Made by a program: the position numbers and the translations under genes
Source of the DNA: Pseudomonas ceruminis
GTDB lineage: Bacteria > Pseudomonadota > Gammaproteobacteria > Pseudomonadales > Pseudomonadaceae
Direction: 5' to 3'
DNA: 64,000 bases
Assembly: GCF_021602025.1 (NCBI RefSeq)
Contig: NZ_BQHW01000005.1
Coordinates: 276,181 to 340,180 of the forward strand
The notes under the pieces: generated by a model
Seen by the model: the letters and a program-made list of their open reading frames with translations, nothing else
Told to the model about the DNA's origin: nothing
The model's database searches: none
Shown here: positions 11,029-19,804 of the stretch, piece by piece
How the letters are laid out: each line of letters opens with the position of its first letter
Position numbering within the stretch: the stretch's first letter is position 1

Positions 11029-12501
11029 TCAGGCCCGGCGCTCGTGCATGCGCGCCAACTGGCGCTCCAGCATCGATGGGTAAGGCTCCATCAATCGCTC
11101 CACACAGCATGCCCCCTCAGGGCTGGCGATTGGCCGAATCCGCGCGCGCTGGCGAATCAGTGCGTCATCGCTGATCTGCCGCTCGACCAGCAGCAGGTTG
11201 CGGCTGTGTTGCGACAGCGCCAGAGCGTCCTGGGCTTTCTCGGCCATCAACAGGTCGACCTGCTCCAGCCCCTGCAGGTCATCGCCCAAGGCCAGGCCAA
11301 GCTGTAGTTGCAGAGTAATGCCGCTGTCGGCCACCTCGATCTGCAGGGCGTGGCCCAAGGCGCGCAGCAATTCGCCACAGCAGATGGCATTGGTCAGGTA
11401 GTCCTCGCCGCAGTCGCGGCTGTGGAACAGCACCAGCGTACTGCCGTCGTTGAGCGTGTGGGTTTCACCTTCGTACAGTGAAGCTGCCTGTTCCAGGCAG
11501 TCGCGATAACGCTCCAGCAACTCGGTCAGGCGCGTACGTGGCAGGCGGCGCAGTTGCTCCTGAGAGCCCAGCTGCACGGCCAACACTGCGCTGTTCTGCG
11601 GCTCGTCCGACTCGACCACGGCCGCCTTGGGCGCGCTTTCTTCGTCCAGCAGTCCCGCGAAGGCTGCGTCGTCTTCGTCTTCGTCTGCTTGCGCTGCTGA
11701 GACCTTGGCGCACGGTGCGGGCTTGGCGGGTGGCGCGGCTTCGTGCAGATCGTCGAAGTCGTCCTCGTCCTCTTCTTCCTCAGGCTCGGGCTCGGGCTCT
11801 GGCGGTGGCGGCGGGGCCAGGCGCGCGTGCAACTGGCGGGCAATGTCGCCGATCTCATCCTGGCGGTCGATCGCCGGAGTGTAAGGGTGCGGGTCGCGTA
11901 GCCACACGCGCAGTTGCAGCAGCGGCAAGGTGATGTGACGGCCTTGGCGCAGGCTCAGGCTCAACGCCAGGGCCAGCAGGATCGCCCCCAGGATGCCCAT
12001 GCTTTGCAGGCTGATCAGCATCGGCTGCTGGAACTGGCTCATGTCCAGGCTGATGCGCAACTGCCCGGCGGTAACGTCCTGGAAGGTGATCTTGGTCTGG
12101 TACAGGCCCTCTGCCTCACCCAGCAGGCTATTGCGGGGGCGCTGGCCAGCCTCGGCGAGGATGCGGTTGTCCACGCTGTAGATCGCCGCATGGGCAACCA
12201 GCGGGTTTTTCACCAGGTTGCCCAGCAGTACGTTGAGGCTGAGGATGTCGTTGGACACCAGCAGCTCAGTCGCCGAGGTGGCGGTCTGGGTGGTCAGGCT
12301 CTGGCCAAGGGCGTCCGCCTGTTCGTGCATGGCCTGCTTGAACTGCAGGCCCATCACACAGGCATAGATCACCAACGCCAGCGCCACCAGGAAAATGTTG
12401 GTGCTGGCGATGCGCAGTGCCAGTGGAATGCGACGTTGGCGCAGGGCACGGAAGATCATGAGGAAGAAGTTGTCTGGTTTGACGGGCGTGGGCCGGTTCA
12501 C
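11029..12501 (-). CDS. SMP_2-family membrane protein with cyclase-like C-terminal domain
   Basis: 490 residues, transcribed away from serB. The N-terminal half has a membrane segment at about 28-50, an extracytoplasmic loop and a second segment at about 168-186, followed by a HAMP-like stretch. This matches the SMP_2 (YtjB/SmpA) family, which in many gammaproteobacteria is divergent from serB. A Pro/Glu/Asp-rich linker (about 225-255) leads to a C-terminal region with EGETHTLNDGSTLVLFHS. That pattern recalls the core strands of class III nucleotide cyclases, but the metal-binding aspartates are not evident, so it is probably a non-catalytic sensor or binding domain. Function unknown. Confidence 0.65.
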   Translation of the reverse strand: MNRPTPVKPDNFFLMIFRALRQRRIPLALRIASTNIFLVALALVIYACVMGLQFKQAMHEQADALGQSLTTQTATSATELLVSNDILSLNVLLGNLVKNPLVAHAAIYSVDNRILAEAGQRPRNSLLGEAEGLYQTKITFQDVTAGQLRISLDMSQFQQPMLISLQSMGILGAILLALALSLSLRQGRHITLPLLQLRVWLRDPHPYTPAIDRQDEIGDIARQLHARLAPPPPPEPEPEPEEEEDEDDFDDLHEAAPPAKPAPCAKVSAAQADEDEDDAAFAGLLDEESAPKAAVVESDEPQNSAVLAVQLGSQEQLRRLPRTRLTELLERYRDCLEQAASLYEGETHTLNDGSTLVLFHSRDCGEDYLTNAICCGELLRALGHALQIEVADSGITLQLQLGLALGDDLQGLEQVDLLMAEKAQDALALSQHSRNLLLVERQISDDALIRQRARIRPIASPEGACCVERLMEPYPSMLERQLARMHERRA

Positions 12502-12636
12502 AGAGCGCGGCTCTTAATGGCATAAAAGTGTTGCGCAGTATAGCGACCCCGGTTTTGTCGGCAAAGTATCGTTGGCGCCCGATGGTCATGGAAAATCGGT
12601 AGAATGCGCATTTTTCATCGAAATCGGAGCCCGGTC

Positions 12637-13851
12637 TTGCGCGAAATCGTTCTGATCAACATCACCGGTGAGGACCGTCCCGGTCTCACCGCCGCCATCA
12701 CCGGCGTCCTGCTCCAGGGCGGTGTGAACATCCTCGACATCGGCCTGGCGGTCATGCACGGCACGCTGTCGTTCGGCATTCTGGTCGATATTCCGGACAA
12801 CGAAGTGGCCACCAGCCTGTTGCAGAGCGTGCAATCCAAGGCCCATGAGCTGAACCTGCAGGCCCGCTACACGCCGATTTCCGAGGCAGATTACCAGCAC
12901 TGGGCCGATGGCCAGGGCGAGGCGCGCTACATCGCCACACTGCTCAGCCGCAAGATCACCCCTGAGCAGTTGCAACGGGTCAGTGCGATCATCAGCCAGT
13001 ATGGCCTGACCATCGAGCGTATCGAGCGTTTGTCCGCCCGTGTTGCGCTCAATGGCCAGAGCGAGAAAGGCAAGGGCGCCATCGAAATCTCGGTGCGCGG
13101 CGAGCCGAGCGATGCCCAGGCATTGCGCGCCGACTTCTTCGCGGTATCTGAAGCGCTAGATATCGACATCGCGTTCCAGAAGGACGACCTGTTCCGCCGC
13201 AATCGCCGCCTGGCGGTTTTCGACATGGACTCGACGTTGATCGAGGCCGAGGTCATCGATGAGCTGGCCAAGGCGGCCGGTGTCGGCGAGCAGGTGGCGG
13301 CCATCACCGAGCGTGCGATGCGTGGCGAACTGGACTTCCGCGCCAGCTTCAAGGAGCGCATGGCGCTGCTCAAGGGCCTGGATGTCAGCGTGCTGGACGA
13401 GATCGGGGCGTCCCTACGCCTGACAGAAGGTGCCGAGAACCTCTTCGCCGAACTCAAGCGCCTGGGCTACAAGACTGCCATCCTCTCCGGCGGTTTTACC
13501 TACTTCGCCAAGCAGGTGCAGGCACGCCTGGGCATCGACTATGTGTTCGCCAACGAGCTGGAAGTGGTGGATGGCAAAGTGACTGGCGTGGCCGTGGAGC
13601 CGATCGTCGATGCTCAGCGCAAGGCCGATTTGCTGCAGCAGTTGGCCATCGAAGAGGGTCTGCAACTGGAACAGACCATTGCCGTCGGTGATGGGGCCAA
13701 CGACCTGCCGATGCTGGCGCTCGCGGGCCTGGGTGTGGCGTTCCGTGCCAAGCCGCTGGTGCGCCAGTCGGCCAAGCAGGCCATTTCGACCCTTGGGCTG
13801 GATGGTGTGCTGTATCTGCTGGGGCTGCGTGACCGCGACGCCCGCGGTTGA
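12637..13851 (+). CDS. serB: Phosphoserine phosphatase
   Basis: 404 residues. It catalyses the last step of L-serine synthesis, removing phosphate from O-phosphoserine. Two N-terminal ACT-like domains (about 1-170; first motif GEDRPGLTAAITG) precede the HAD phosphatase domain, with nucleophile motif DMDSTLIEAEVID, SGGFTYFAKQ and GDGANDLPML. The TTG at 12637 is the likely start: GGAG lies 7 nt upstream and the protein then begins as in other Pseudomonas SerB. An ATG at 12604 would add 11 residues that do not fit. Confidence 0.94.
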   Translation: MREIVLINITGEDRPGLTAAITGVLLQGGVNILDIGLAVMHGTLSFGILVDIPDNEVATSLLQSVQSKAHELNLQARYTPISEADYQHWADGQGEARYIATLLSRKITPEQLQRVSAIISQYGLTIERIERLSARVALNGQSEKGKGAIEISVRGEPSDAQALRADFFAVSEALDIDIAFQKDDLFRRNRRLAVFDMDSTLIEAEVIDELAKAAGVGEQVAAITERAMRGELDFRASFKERMALLKGLDVSVLDEIGASLRLTEGAENLFAELKRLGYKTAILSGGFTYFAKQVQARLGIDYVFANELEVVDGKVTGVAVEPIVDAQRKADLLQQLAIEEGLQLEQTIAVGDGANDLPMLALAGLGVAFRAKPLVRQSAKQAISTLGLDGVLYLLGLRDRDARG

Positions 13852-13859
13852 TCTGAGAA

Positions 13860-13884
13860 GCCGGGGCTGCAAGGCAACCCCGGC
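13860..13884. terminator. Possible bidirectional hairpin between serB and psd
   Basis: GCCGGGG pairs with CCCCGGC in the short gap between the convergent serB and psd ends. There is no T-run on either side, so it may act as an mRNA 3'-end stabiliser rather than a classical terminator. Confidence 0.4.
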
Positions 13885-13889
13885 GTCCA

Positions 13890-14753
13890 TCACGGCTGTG
13901 CCGGTAGCGCCAGCAGCTCGCCCATGCGGGTAGCCGAGCCTGCGCCCAAGGTTTCAGCCCACTTCACCTGCTCCGGCCCGAACAGCACGATGGCCGTAGA
14001 GCCCAGCTTGAAGCGGCCCAGCTCCGCACCCTTTTCCAGGTGGATTGGCGCGCGGCTGCCTTCGTCATAGCGGAATGTCTTGAGCTCACGCTTGGGCGGC
14101 GTGACCAGCCCTGCCCAAACGGTCTCGATCGAGGCAACGATCATCGCACCGACCAGCACCACGGCCATCGGCCCACGTTCGGTGTCGAACAAGCACACCA
14201 CACGCTCGTTGCGGGCGAATAGCTCAGGGACGTTTTCTGCGGTGGTCTGGTTGACCGAGAACAGGCGGCCTGGCACGTACACCATTTCGCGCAGGGTGCC
14301 GGCCAGCGGCATGTGCACGCGGTGGTAATCCTTTGGCGACAGGTAGATGGTGGCGAACTCACCGCCCATGAACGGGGCGGCCAGGGCCGGGTCGCCGCCG
14401 AGCAGCTCCAGGGCACTGAAGCTGTGGCCCTTGGCCTGGAAGATGCGGCCGTGCTCGATTGGGCCCAACTGGCTCACGGCACCATCGGCCGGGCAGAGGA
14501 TTGCGCCCGGGGTTTCGTCCAGTGGGCGCGCACCTGGCTTGAGGGCGCGGGTGAAGAAGGCGTTGAAATGCTCGTAGGCAGTGAGGTCTTCGACCAGCGC
14601 TTCGCTCATGTTCACTTGGTAGCGCTTGGCAAACCAGGCGGTGAAGGCATTCTTGAACCAGCGCGCGCGGCACTCGGCAACGCAGCCGGCGAGCCGCGAC
14701 AGCAGGTGGTGCGGCAGCAGGTACTGGCTGATGATGAACAAACGGGATTTCAT
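13890..14753 (-). CDS. psd: Phosphatidylserine decarboxylase proenzyme
   Basis: 287 residues. This inner-membrane enzyme converts phosphatidylserine to phosphatidylethanolamine, the main phospholipid. The self-cleavage motif LGST is seen near the C-terminus (FKLGSTAIVLF), where the serine becomes the pyruvoyl group of the alpha chain. PADGAVSQLG, YHRVHMP and VNQTTAENVPELFARNER are family signatures. Length is normal. It follows the rhodanese gene on the same strand with only 9 nt between, so the two are probably co-transcribed. Confidence 0.95.
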   Translation of the reverse strand: MKSRLFIISQYLLPHHLLSRLAGCVAECRARWFKNAFTAWFAKRYQVNMSEALVEDLTAYEHFNAFFTRALKPGARPLDETPGAILCPADGAVSQLGPIEHGRIFQAKGHSFSALELLGGDPALAAPFMGGEFATIYLSPKDYHRVHMPLAGTLREMVYVPGRLFSVNQTTAENVPELFARNERVVCLFDTERGPMAVVLVGAMIVASIETVWAGLVTPPKRELKTFRYDEGSRAPIHLEKGAELGRFKLGSTAIVLFGPEQVKWAETLGAGSATRMGELLALPAQP

Positions 14754-14762
14754 GCAGGTTCC

Positions 14763-15572
14763 TTAAACTTCTACAGGCGTGTCCGGGTGGTTGCCCCATT
14801 CGCTCCACGAACCGGCGTAGGCCTTGATGCGTGGGTAGCCGAGGGCCTTGGCCACCAGGTAGGTGAAACCGGAGCGGCGGTGGGTCTGGCAGTGGGTGAT
14901 CACTTCCTTGTCAGGGGTGATGCCCAGTTGCTGCAGGACTTCAGCGATGTCCTTGCGGATGCGCAGGTGGTCATTGAGGTCCATGCCGGCGGTCCATTCA
15001 AAATTGATCGCACCGGGAATATGCCCGCCCTTGGCTGCCAGCACCTTCTCGCCGGTGTATTCCTGGGGGCCACGGGCGTCCCAGACGACCAGATCGTCGG
15101 CACCCAGGCGGCTTTGCAGGTATTCACGGGTGGCGGTCGGTTCGTCGTGCAACTGCAGGCGTACAGGCGTGGTCGCCGGCGCCGGCACGTCGGTTGAAAG
15201 CGTGTCCGCAGGCCAGGCCTGGATGCCGCCATTGAGGTAGTGGTAGGCCTTGTGGCCGATGACATCGAGCATCCAGATGAAGCGCCCGGCCCAGCCACCG
15301 CCCTCATCGTCGTAAACCACATAGACCGCGTCATCGCGGTGGCCGAGTTCGCCGAACAGTTTTTCCAGGTCGCCAATGGTCGGCAGCAGCCCAGGTGCGG
15401 GCGGCAGGCCAAGCTGGGTGCGCTTGCCTTCGACGAAGCGGGCGCCGGGGATGTGCCCGCTGACATAGCGGTTGGCGCTGCTAAGGTCGACCAGGATCAG
15501 TTGTGGTGAATCCAGGCGCTGCAGCAGGTCCGCAGGTTCTATCACCAGCGGCAGTCCGGCAAAGTCATTCAT
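14763..15572 (-). CDS. rhdA: Thiosulfate sulfurtransferase (tandem rhodanese RhdA)
   Basis: 269 residues with two rhodanese domains. The N-terminal one is inactive; the C-terminal one has the active-site loop HCQTHRRSG with Cys at about 228. This loop is the mark of the RhdA type studied in Azotobacter vinelandii, which moves sulfane sulfur to acceptors and has been linked to iron-sulfur upkeep. The start at 15572 has GGAG about 9 nt upstream; upstream in-frame codons back to 15662 overlap the HDOD gene and look non-coding. Confidence 0.9.
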   Translation of the reverse strand: MNDFAGLPLVIEPADLLQRLDSPQLILVDLSSANRYVSGHIPGARFVEGKRTQLGLPPAPGLLPTIGDLEKLFGELGHRDDAVYVVYDDEGGGWAGRFIWMLDVIGHKAYHYLNGGIQAWPADTLSTDVPAPATTPVRLQLHDEPTATREYLQSRLGADDLVVWDARGPQEYTGEKVLAAKGGHIPGAINFEWTAGMDLNDHLRIRKDIAEVLQQLGITPDKEVITHCQTHRRSGFTYLVAKALGYPRIKAYAGSWSEWGNHPDTPVEV

Positions 15573-15616
15573 CCACGGTCTCCAGTGTGGAAAGAGGGGC
15601 GATTGTAGCGCAAGGG

Positions 15617-17152
15617 TCAGCCATTGCGGTTGGCAAACACGGCCAGGGCACGCTCGATGCATTGCGCGGTTTTACCGAAGGCCTGCACGCTGACATCGGC
15701 CAGCGGTTTGCCGCCCTGGTCGGCCACCACCAGCATCAGCACCTGGTCATTGACCGCCAGTGAGCGCAGCAGCAGGTGCTCGCTCCGGAAGAAAGCCCGC
15801 AGGGGCGCCGGGAGCAGGGCTGCGAACTGGGCGTGGTTGTCAGGCGTCAGGCGCAGTTGCGCCGCCTGGCCCATCAGCTTCTGCAGCAGCTTGCTTTGCG
15901 GTACGGGCAGGGCCATGGCGGCAGCTTCTTTGGGCACGCCGGCAGTCTGCTGTACGCGCAGGTACTCGCTGGCCTTGTCAAAGCTCAGCAGCATGATGCG
16001 CTGCATGCCACAGGCCAGCAGGGCCTCGCGTGCCTGGGTAGCCAGGTGGACCGCGTTGGCGAATGGGCTGGGCTGGGCCAGAAGCTCCTGGCACAACGTG
16101 CGCCAGCGGCCCAGTGCCTCGCTGGACGGTGGCGGCGGTGTCAGCATATCGGGGTGCGGGCGGCGCTGCTGCCACGGCCAGAGCAGCGCTTCTGCAGGGT
16201 GGAACAGCGCATGCCGGGCGTGGCGACGGGCGCTGGCAGCAGCCTGCTGGTGAACCTGTTGTTGCACGTCTTCCAGTGAGGTTTGCAGGTACAACGCGGT
16301 CAGCAACTGCCAGCGCAGCAGGTGCGGGTTGTCCCAGCCCACTTGAGCCGCCAGGGCCAGGTTGTTGGCCAGCAAAACGGTATTGGCCGGCTGGTTGAAC
16401 CAGCGGCGCAGGCCGGGCGCCTCGTCCAGCCGGTGCTGCTGGCTCAGCAAGTCTTCGTCGCGGGCGATGCTCAGCACCTGGCCCAGTTGCTCACGTTCCT
16501 CAAGCAGTAACCGGTAGCCCTGGGTGACCCACTGCGACAGGCGCCAGTGCTCGGCCATGGCTTTGCACAGCGCCATGATGCGCACGCCAAACAGCTCAAG
16601 TTCGACTTCGGCAGCCTCTTCGCCCTTGTGGATCACTCGAAGCTCCCAGGTGTCGAGCAGCTTGGGGTAGGCCAGGGCCATTGGCCACAGGGGTGATAGG
16701 AACAGCAGGCTGCCCCAGTGGATTTCCTGCCACAACCGTGCCAGGCGGCTGGCGAACAACCCGCTGGCCTGCTGCGCGGCGTGCTGGCTGATCAGCAGAA
16801 ACTGGCGCAGCACGGGCGGGATGTCGTCGTCCGGCAGGGCAGGCAAGCGGTTGAGCAGCTCCCGGGTGCGCGCCAGGCCCAGGCGATTGAGGGCAATTTC
16901 CAGGCTTTCAGCGGGTTCGGCCTGGCTGGCGTTGGCCGGGTGATTGGCTTCGCGCATCACCGACAGCACCAGGGCCGGGCTGTCCTGCATCAGTTCGGCG
17001 ATGTCACGCAGGGAGCGGCGGCTATCGTTGATGGCGCTCGAGACCCGGTCATAACTCTGCTTTGGCACCGGTACGCGAATACCGTCCAGCAGCTTTACCC
17101 AGGCCTCTAGCGTACGCGGATTCTGAGTGGGCACCTTGGTTTCCATTGGCAT
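15617..17152 (-). CDS. HDOD-domain protein
   Basis: 511 residues, cytoplasmic. An HDOD domain covers roughly the first 270 residues (PVPKQSYDRVSSAIND, SVMREANHPAN, ALNRLGLARTRELLNRLP). HDOD is a catalytically dead relative of HD phosphohydrolases often linked to signalling. The C-terminal ~170 residues may be a GAF-like sensor (LACGMQRIMLLSFDKASEYL, LLRSLAVNDQVLMLVVAD), a weaker reading. It is divergent from motA, a position conserved in pseudomonads, so a link to motility control is reasonable but not shown. An alternative start is ATG 17146. Confidence 0.75.
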   Translation of the reverse strand: MPMETKVPTQNPRTLEAWVKLLDGIRVPVPKQSYDRVSSAINDSRRSLRDIAELMQDSPALVLSVMREANHPANASQAEPAESLEIALNRLGLARTRELLNRLPALPDDDIPPVLRQFLLISQHAAQQASGLFASRLARLWQEIHWGSLLFLSPLWPMALAYPKLLDTWELRVIHKGEEAAEVELELFGVRIMALCKAMAEHWRLSQWVTQGYRLLLEEREQLGQVLSIARDEDLLSQQHRLDEAPGLRRWFNQPANTVLLANNLALAAQVGWDNPHLLRWQLLTALYLQTSLEDVQQQVHQQAAASARRHARHALFHPAEALLWPWQQRRPHPDMLTPPPPSSEALGRWRTLCQELLAQPSPFANAVHLATQAREALLACGMQRIMLLSFDKASEYLRVQQTAGVPKEAAAMALPVPQSKLLQKLMGQAAQLRLTPDNHAQFAALLPAPLRAFFRSEHLLLRSLAVNDQVLMLVVADQGGKPLADVSVQAFGKTAQCIERALAVFANRNG

Positions 17153-17191
17153 TTTGACATCAGTCCGAACTGGCTTTTCGCTTTTAGTGGC

Positions 17192-17218
17192 TATAGTCTG
17201 GCGCAGATCTGCCGATAA
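17192..17218 (+). promoter_or_regulatory. Sigma-28 (FliA) type promoter upstream of motA
   Basis: TATAGTCT and an exact GCCGATAA are separated by 11 nt. The flagellar sigma-28 consensus is TAAAGTTT-N11-GCCGATAA, so the -10 is perfect and five of eight -35 positions agree. It lies 65 nt upstream of motA and fits late-class flagellar control of the stator genes. Confidence 0.8.
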
Positions 17219-17282
17219 GTAGAAGAAGAGTTTTAAAGCTCACGTTCCTCACCCTGACCACGACAGCAAGTGCTTTGAACCT

Positions 17283-18134
17283 ATGGCTAAAATTATCGGC
17301 ATCATCGTCGTATTCGCGAGCGTGCTCGGCGGGTATGTGCTCTCTCACGGCAAGATCGCGGCGCTGATCCAGCCGTTCGAAGTGCTGATCATCGGCGGTG
17401 CGGCCTTTGGCGCGTTCCTGCAGGCCAACCCTGGTTACATGACCATGCATGTAATCAAGAAGTCGCTGAAGATGTTCGGGACCCGGTTCACCCATACGTT
17501 CTATCTGGAAGTATTGGGCCTGGTATACGAGATCCTCAACAAGAGCCGTCGTGAAGGCATGATGGCCATCGAAAGCGATATTGAAGATGCCGCGGCCAGC
17601 CCGATCTTCGCCAAGTACCCTGCGGTGCTCGGTGACGAGCGCATGACGGCATTCATCTGCGACTATCTGCGCATCATGTCCACCGGCAACATGGCACCTC
17701 ACGAACTCGAAGGCCTGTTCGACATGGAACTGCTGAGCATGAAGGAAGAGCTCGAGCACCCGTCCCATGCGGTCAACGGCATTGCCGACGGCATGCCAGG
17801 TTTCGGTATCGTTGCGGCGGTACTGGGTATCGTGGTGACCATGGCGTCGCTGGGTGAGGGCGACCAGAAGTCGATCGGCTTGCACGTGGGGGCCGCGCTG
17901 GTCGGTACCTTCTTCGGTATTCTTGCCGCCTATGGCTTCTTTGGTCCGCTGGCCAACGCCCTGCGCCATGACGCCAAGGAAGAAATCAACGTGTACGAGG
18001 CGATCAAGGCCTCGCTGGTGGCCTCGGCCTCCGGCATGCCACCATCGCTGGCCGTGGAATTCGGGCGCAAGGTGCTTTACCCAACGCACCGTCCGAGCTT
18101 TGCCGAGCTGGAACAAGCGGTCCGCGGTCGCTAA
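17283..18134 (+). CDS. motA: Flagellar motor stator protein MotA
   Basis: 283 residues with four membrane segments and a large cytoplasmic loop. With MotB it forms the proton channel that drives flagellar rotation. The N-terminal AKIIGIIVVFASVLGGYVLSH helix, the loop segment with charged residues (YLRIMSTGN, DMELLSMKEELEHP) and the C-terminal helices (GIVAAVLGIVVTMASL, ALVGTFFGILAAYGFFGP) are typical. It follows a sigma-28 promoter and is 3 nt from motB. Confidence 0.96.
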   Translation: MAKIIGIIVVFASVLGGYVLSHGKIAALIQPFEVLIIGGAAFGAFLQANPGYMTMHVIKKSLKMFGTRFTHTFYLEVLGLVYEILNKSRREGMMAIESDIEDAAASPIFAKYPAVLGDERMTAFICDYLRIMSTGNMAPHELEGLFDMELLSMKEELEHPSHAVNGIADGMPGFGIVAAVLGIVVTMASLGEGDQKSIGLHVGAALVGTFFGILAAYGFFGPLANALRHDAKEEINVYEAIKASLVASASGMPPSLAVEFGRKVLYPTHRPSFAELEQAVRGR

Positions 18135-18137
18135 GCC

Positions 18138-19178
18138 ATGGAGAACAATCAGCCCATCATCATCAAGCGCGTCAAGCGCTTTGGCGATGGCCACCATGGT
18201 GGCGCCTGGAAGATCGCATTCGCTGACTTCGCCACGGCCATGATGGCGTTCTTCCTGGTGCTGTGGTTGCTGTCCACGGCGACCCCGGAGCAGAAGATCG
18301 CCATTGCCGGTTACTTCAAGGACCCAATCGGTTTCTCCGAGAGTGGCACGCCCTACATCATCGACCTGGGCGGTTCGCCGCAGCTGGCACCGGAAAAGAC
18401 CATCAACCCGGAGCAGAAGTCCGAGCCGACGCCTGACACCAGCATCCAGCTGGACAAGGATCAGGTCGAGACCATGGCCGAACAGGTCGAGCGTGAGCGC
18501 CTCGAGTTGCTGCTGCAGGAGTTGCAGAACAAGGTTGAGGAAAACCCGCAACTGCAGAAGTTCAAGGACCAGATCCTCTTCGAGATCACCCAGGACGGCC
18601 TGCGCATCCAGATCATGGACGCGGAAAACCGGCCGATGTTCGACATCGGCAGCGCGCGTTTGCAGCCGTATTTCGAAGACATCCTGCTGGCCATGGCCGA
18701 CACCATCAAGGCCGTTCCGAACAAGATCAGCATCAGTGGCCATACCGATGCCAAGCCTTATTCGGGAGCCGGCGAGTTCGGCAACTGGGAGCTGTCTGCC
18801 AACCGCGCCAACGCGGCACGCCGTGCGCTGGTCGCCGGTGGCTATCCAGATGGCCAGGTGGCGCGGGTGGTCGGTTATGCCTCGTCGTCGCTGTTCGACC
18901 GGGAGAACCCGTTCAACCCGGTCAACCGGCGTATCGACATCATCGTTCTGACCAAGAAGGCCCAACGCAACATCGAGGGCGAGCAAGGGACGCCAGAGGC
19001 TGCGCCTGCACAGCCGGATGCTCAGCCAGCAGCGCCTGAGGGGGCTGAGGGTACGGCACCCGGTGCTTCCGCCGCACCTGGCGCCGGAGATCAGCCCATG
19101 CAACCGCGTGAGTTGCGTCAGAAGCTGAACATCTTCGAAGATGGCGTGCTGAAAATGGATCAAGCCCAGGATCAGTAA
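18138..19178 (+). CDS. motB: Flagellar motor stator protein MotB
   Basis: 346 residues. A single N-terminal membrane helix carries the proton-carrying aspartate (WKIAFADFATAMMAFF). A linker and an OmpA-like peptidoglycan-binding domain follow, with SISGHTDAKPYSG and NWELSANRANAARRAL, which anchor the stator to the cell wall. The last ~70 residues are Ala/Pro-rich low complexity followed by MQPRELRQKLNIFE. It is co-transcribed with motA. Confidence 0.96.
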   Translation: MENNQPIIIKRVKRFGDGHHGGAWKIAFADFATAMMAFFLVLWLLSTATPEQKIAIAGYFKDPIGFSESGTPYIIDLGGSPQLAPEKTINPEQKSEPTPDTSIQLDKDQVETMAEQVERERLELLLQELQNKVEENPQLQKFKDQILFEITQDGLRIQIMDAENRPMFDIGSARLQPYFEDILLAMADTIKAVPNKISISGHTDAKPYSGAGEFGNWELSANRANAARRALVAGGYPDGQVARVVGYASSSLFDRENPFNPVNRRIDIIVLTKKAQRNIEGEQGTPEAAPAQPDAQPAAPEGAEGTAPGASAAPGAGDQPMQPRELRQKLNIFEDGVLKMDQAQDQ

Positions 19179-19211
19179 GCCCTGGCGGGCCGCCCAGCGG
19201 CCCCGACCCAT

Positions 19212-19691
19212 TCAAAACCCCCGGCGGATCTTGGCTTTCAGGTCCGCGTGGAAAAAATCCGCATTGTCCCTGTCGCTGCAGCCGCCCCGCACCCCCGGCA
19301 GGGCCATGGCCCGGGCGAACGTGCATTCATCGTGATACGCCCGCACAAACAGGTCGATATGCGCCTGCTTGCGCATTACCGGCCATTTGCCCAGGCAATC
19401 GGGTAGCGCGGCGTCACTTCGGTAGTACAAACCCACCCGCCGGCAGGCCATGACCGCAGCCCCTAGCAGCCAGGCTGTCCACCAGTCCTCGGCGGCGCTT
19501 TCGGGCAGCAGGCCGATCCAATGGGTGGCGTGGTTCATGTGCTGGCAGAAGCTGCCGAAGAGGTCTTCGCTGGTCTGCCCTGCGCTGTCAAGCAGCACCA
19601 ATTGCGCGGTGATCCCTTCCAGCAGCAGGCGCTCATTGAGAATAAAGGCGTCAAGCCTCTGTTCGTGGCGATAACTGATGAAAACCGGCAT
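19212..19691 (-). CDS. Small TIR-like domain protein
   Basis: 159 residues. The start MPVFISYRHEQRLDAFILNERLL, then GITAQLVLLD, LFGSFCQHMNHATHWIGLLP and the final helices follow the pattern of bacterial TIR domains (first strand FISYRH, BB-loop region, then a hydrophobic strand). The place where NAD-cleaving TIR proteins carry a glutamate after the conserved Trp reads DWWTAWLLG, with no glutamate, so enzymatic activity is doubtful. GGGAGGGC upstream supports the start. It stands alone between convergent motB and rsgA. A conserved backbone gene is more likely than a defence gene; function unknown. Confidence 0.6.
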   Translation of the reverse strand: MPVFISYRHEQRLDAFILNERLLLEGITAQLVLLDSAGQTSEDLFGSFCQHMNHATHWIGLLPESAAEDWWTAWLLGAAVMACRRVGLYYRSDAALPDCLGKWPVMRKQAHIDLFVRAYHDECTFARAMALPGVRGGCSDRDNADFFHADLKAKIRRGF

Positions 19692-19804
19692 GGTGGTTGC
19701 CCTCCCTGATAGATGTCATGACCATCGGGGAAAGCCGCAAGCTGGACAATAGATGACGGAAAAACCGGAGCGATCCTACGTGCTCCGGTAATTTTTCCTA
19801 CAAA

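Noticed and set aside
17184-19211. A 675-codon minus-strand open frame opposite motA and motB
   Set aside because: It mirrors two clear genes on the other strand, has low-complexity composition and no domain; a product of high GC content.
19212-19691. TIR-like protein considered as part of a Thoeris-type defence system
   Set aside because: No thsA-like partner is near, the catalytic glutamate is not evident, and it sits in conserved backbone.
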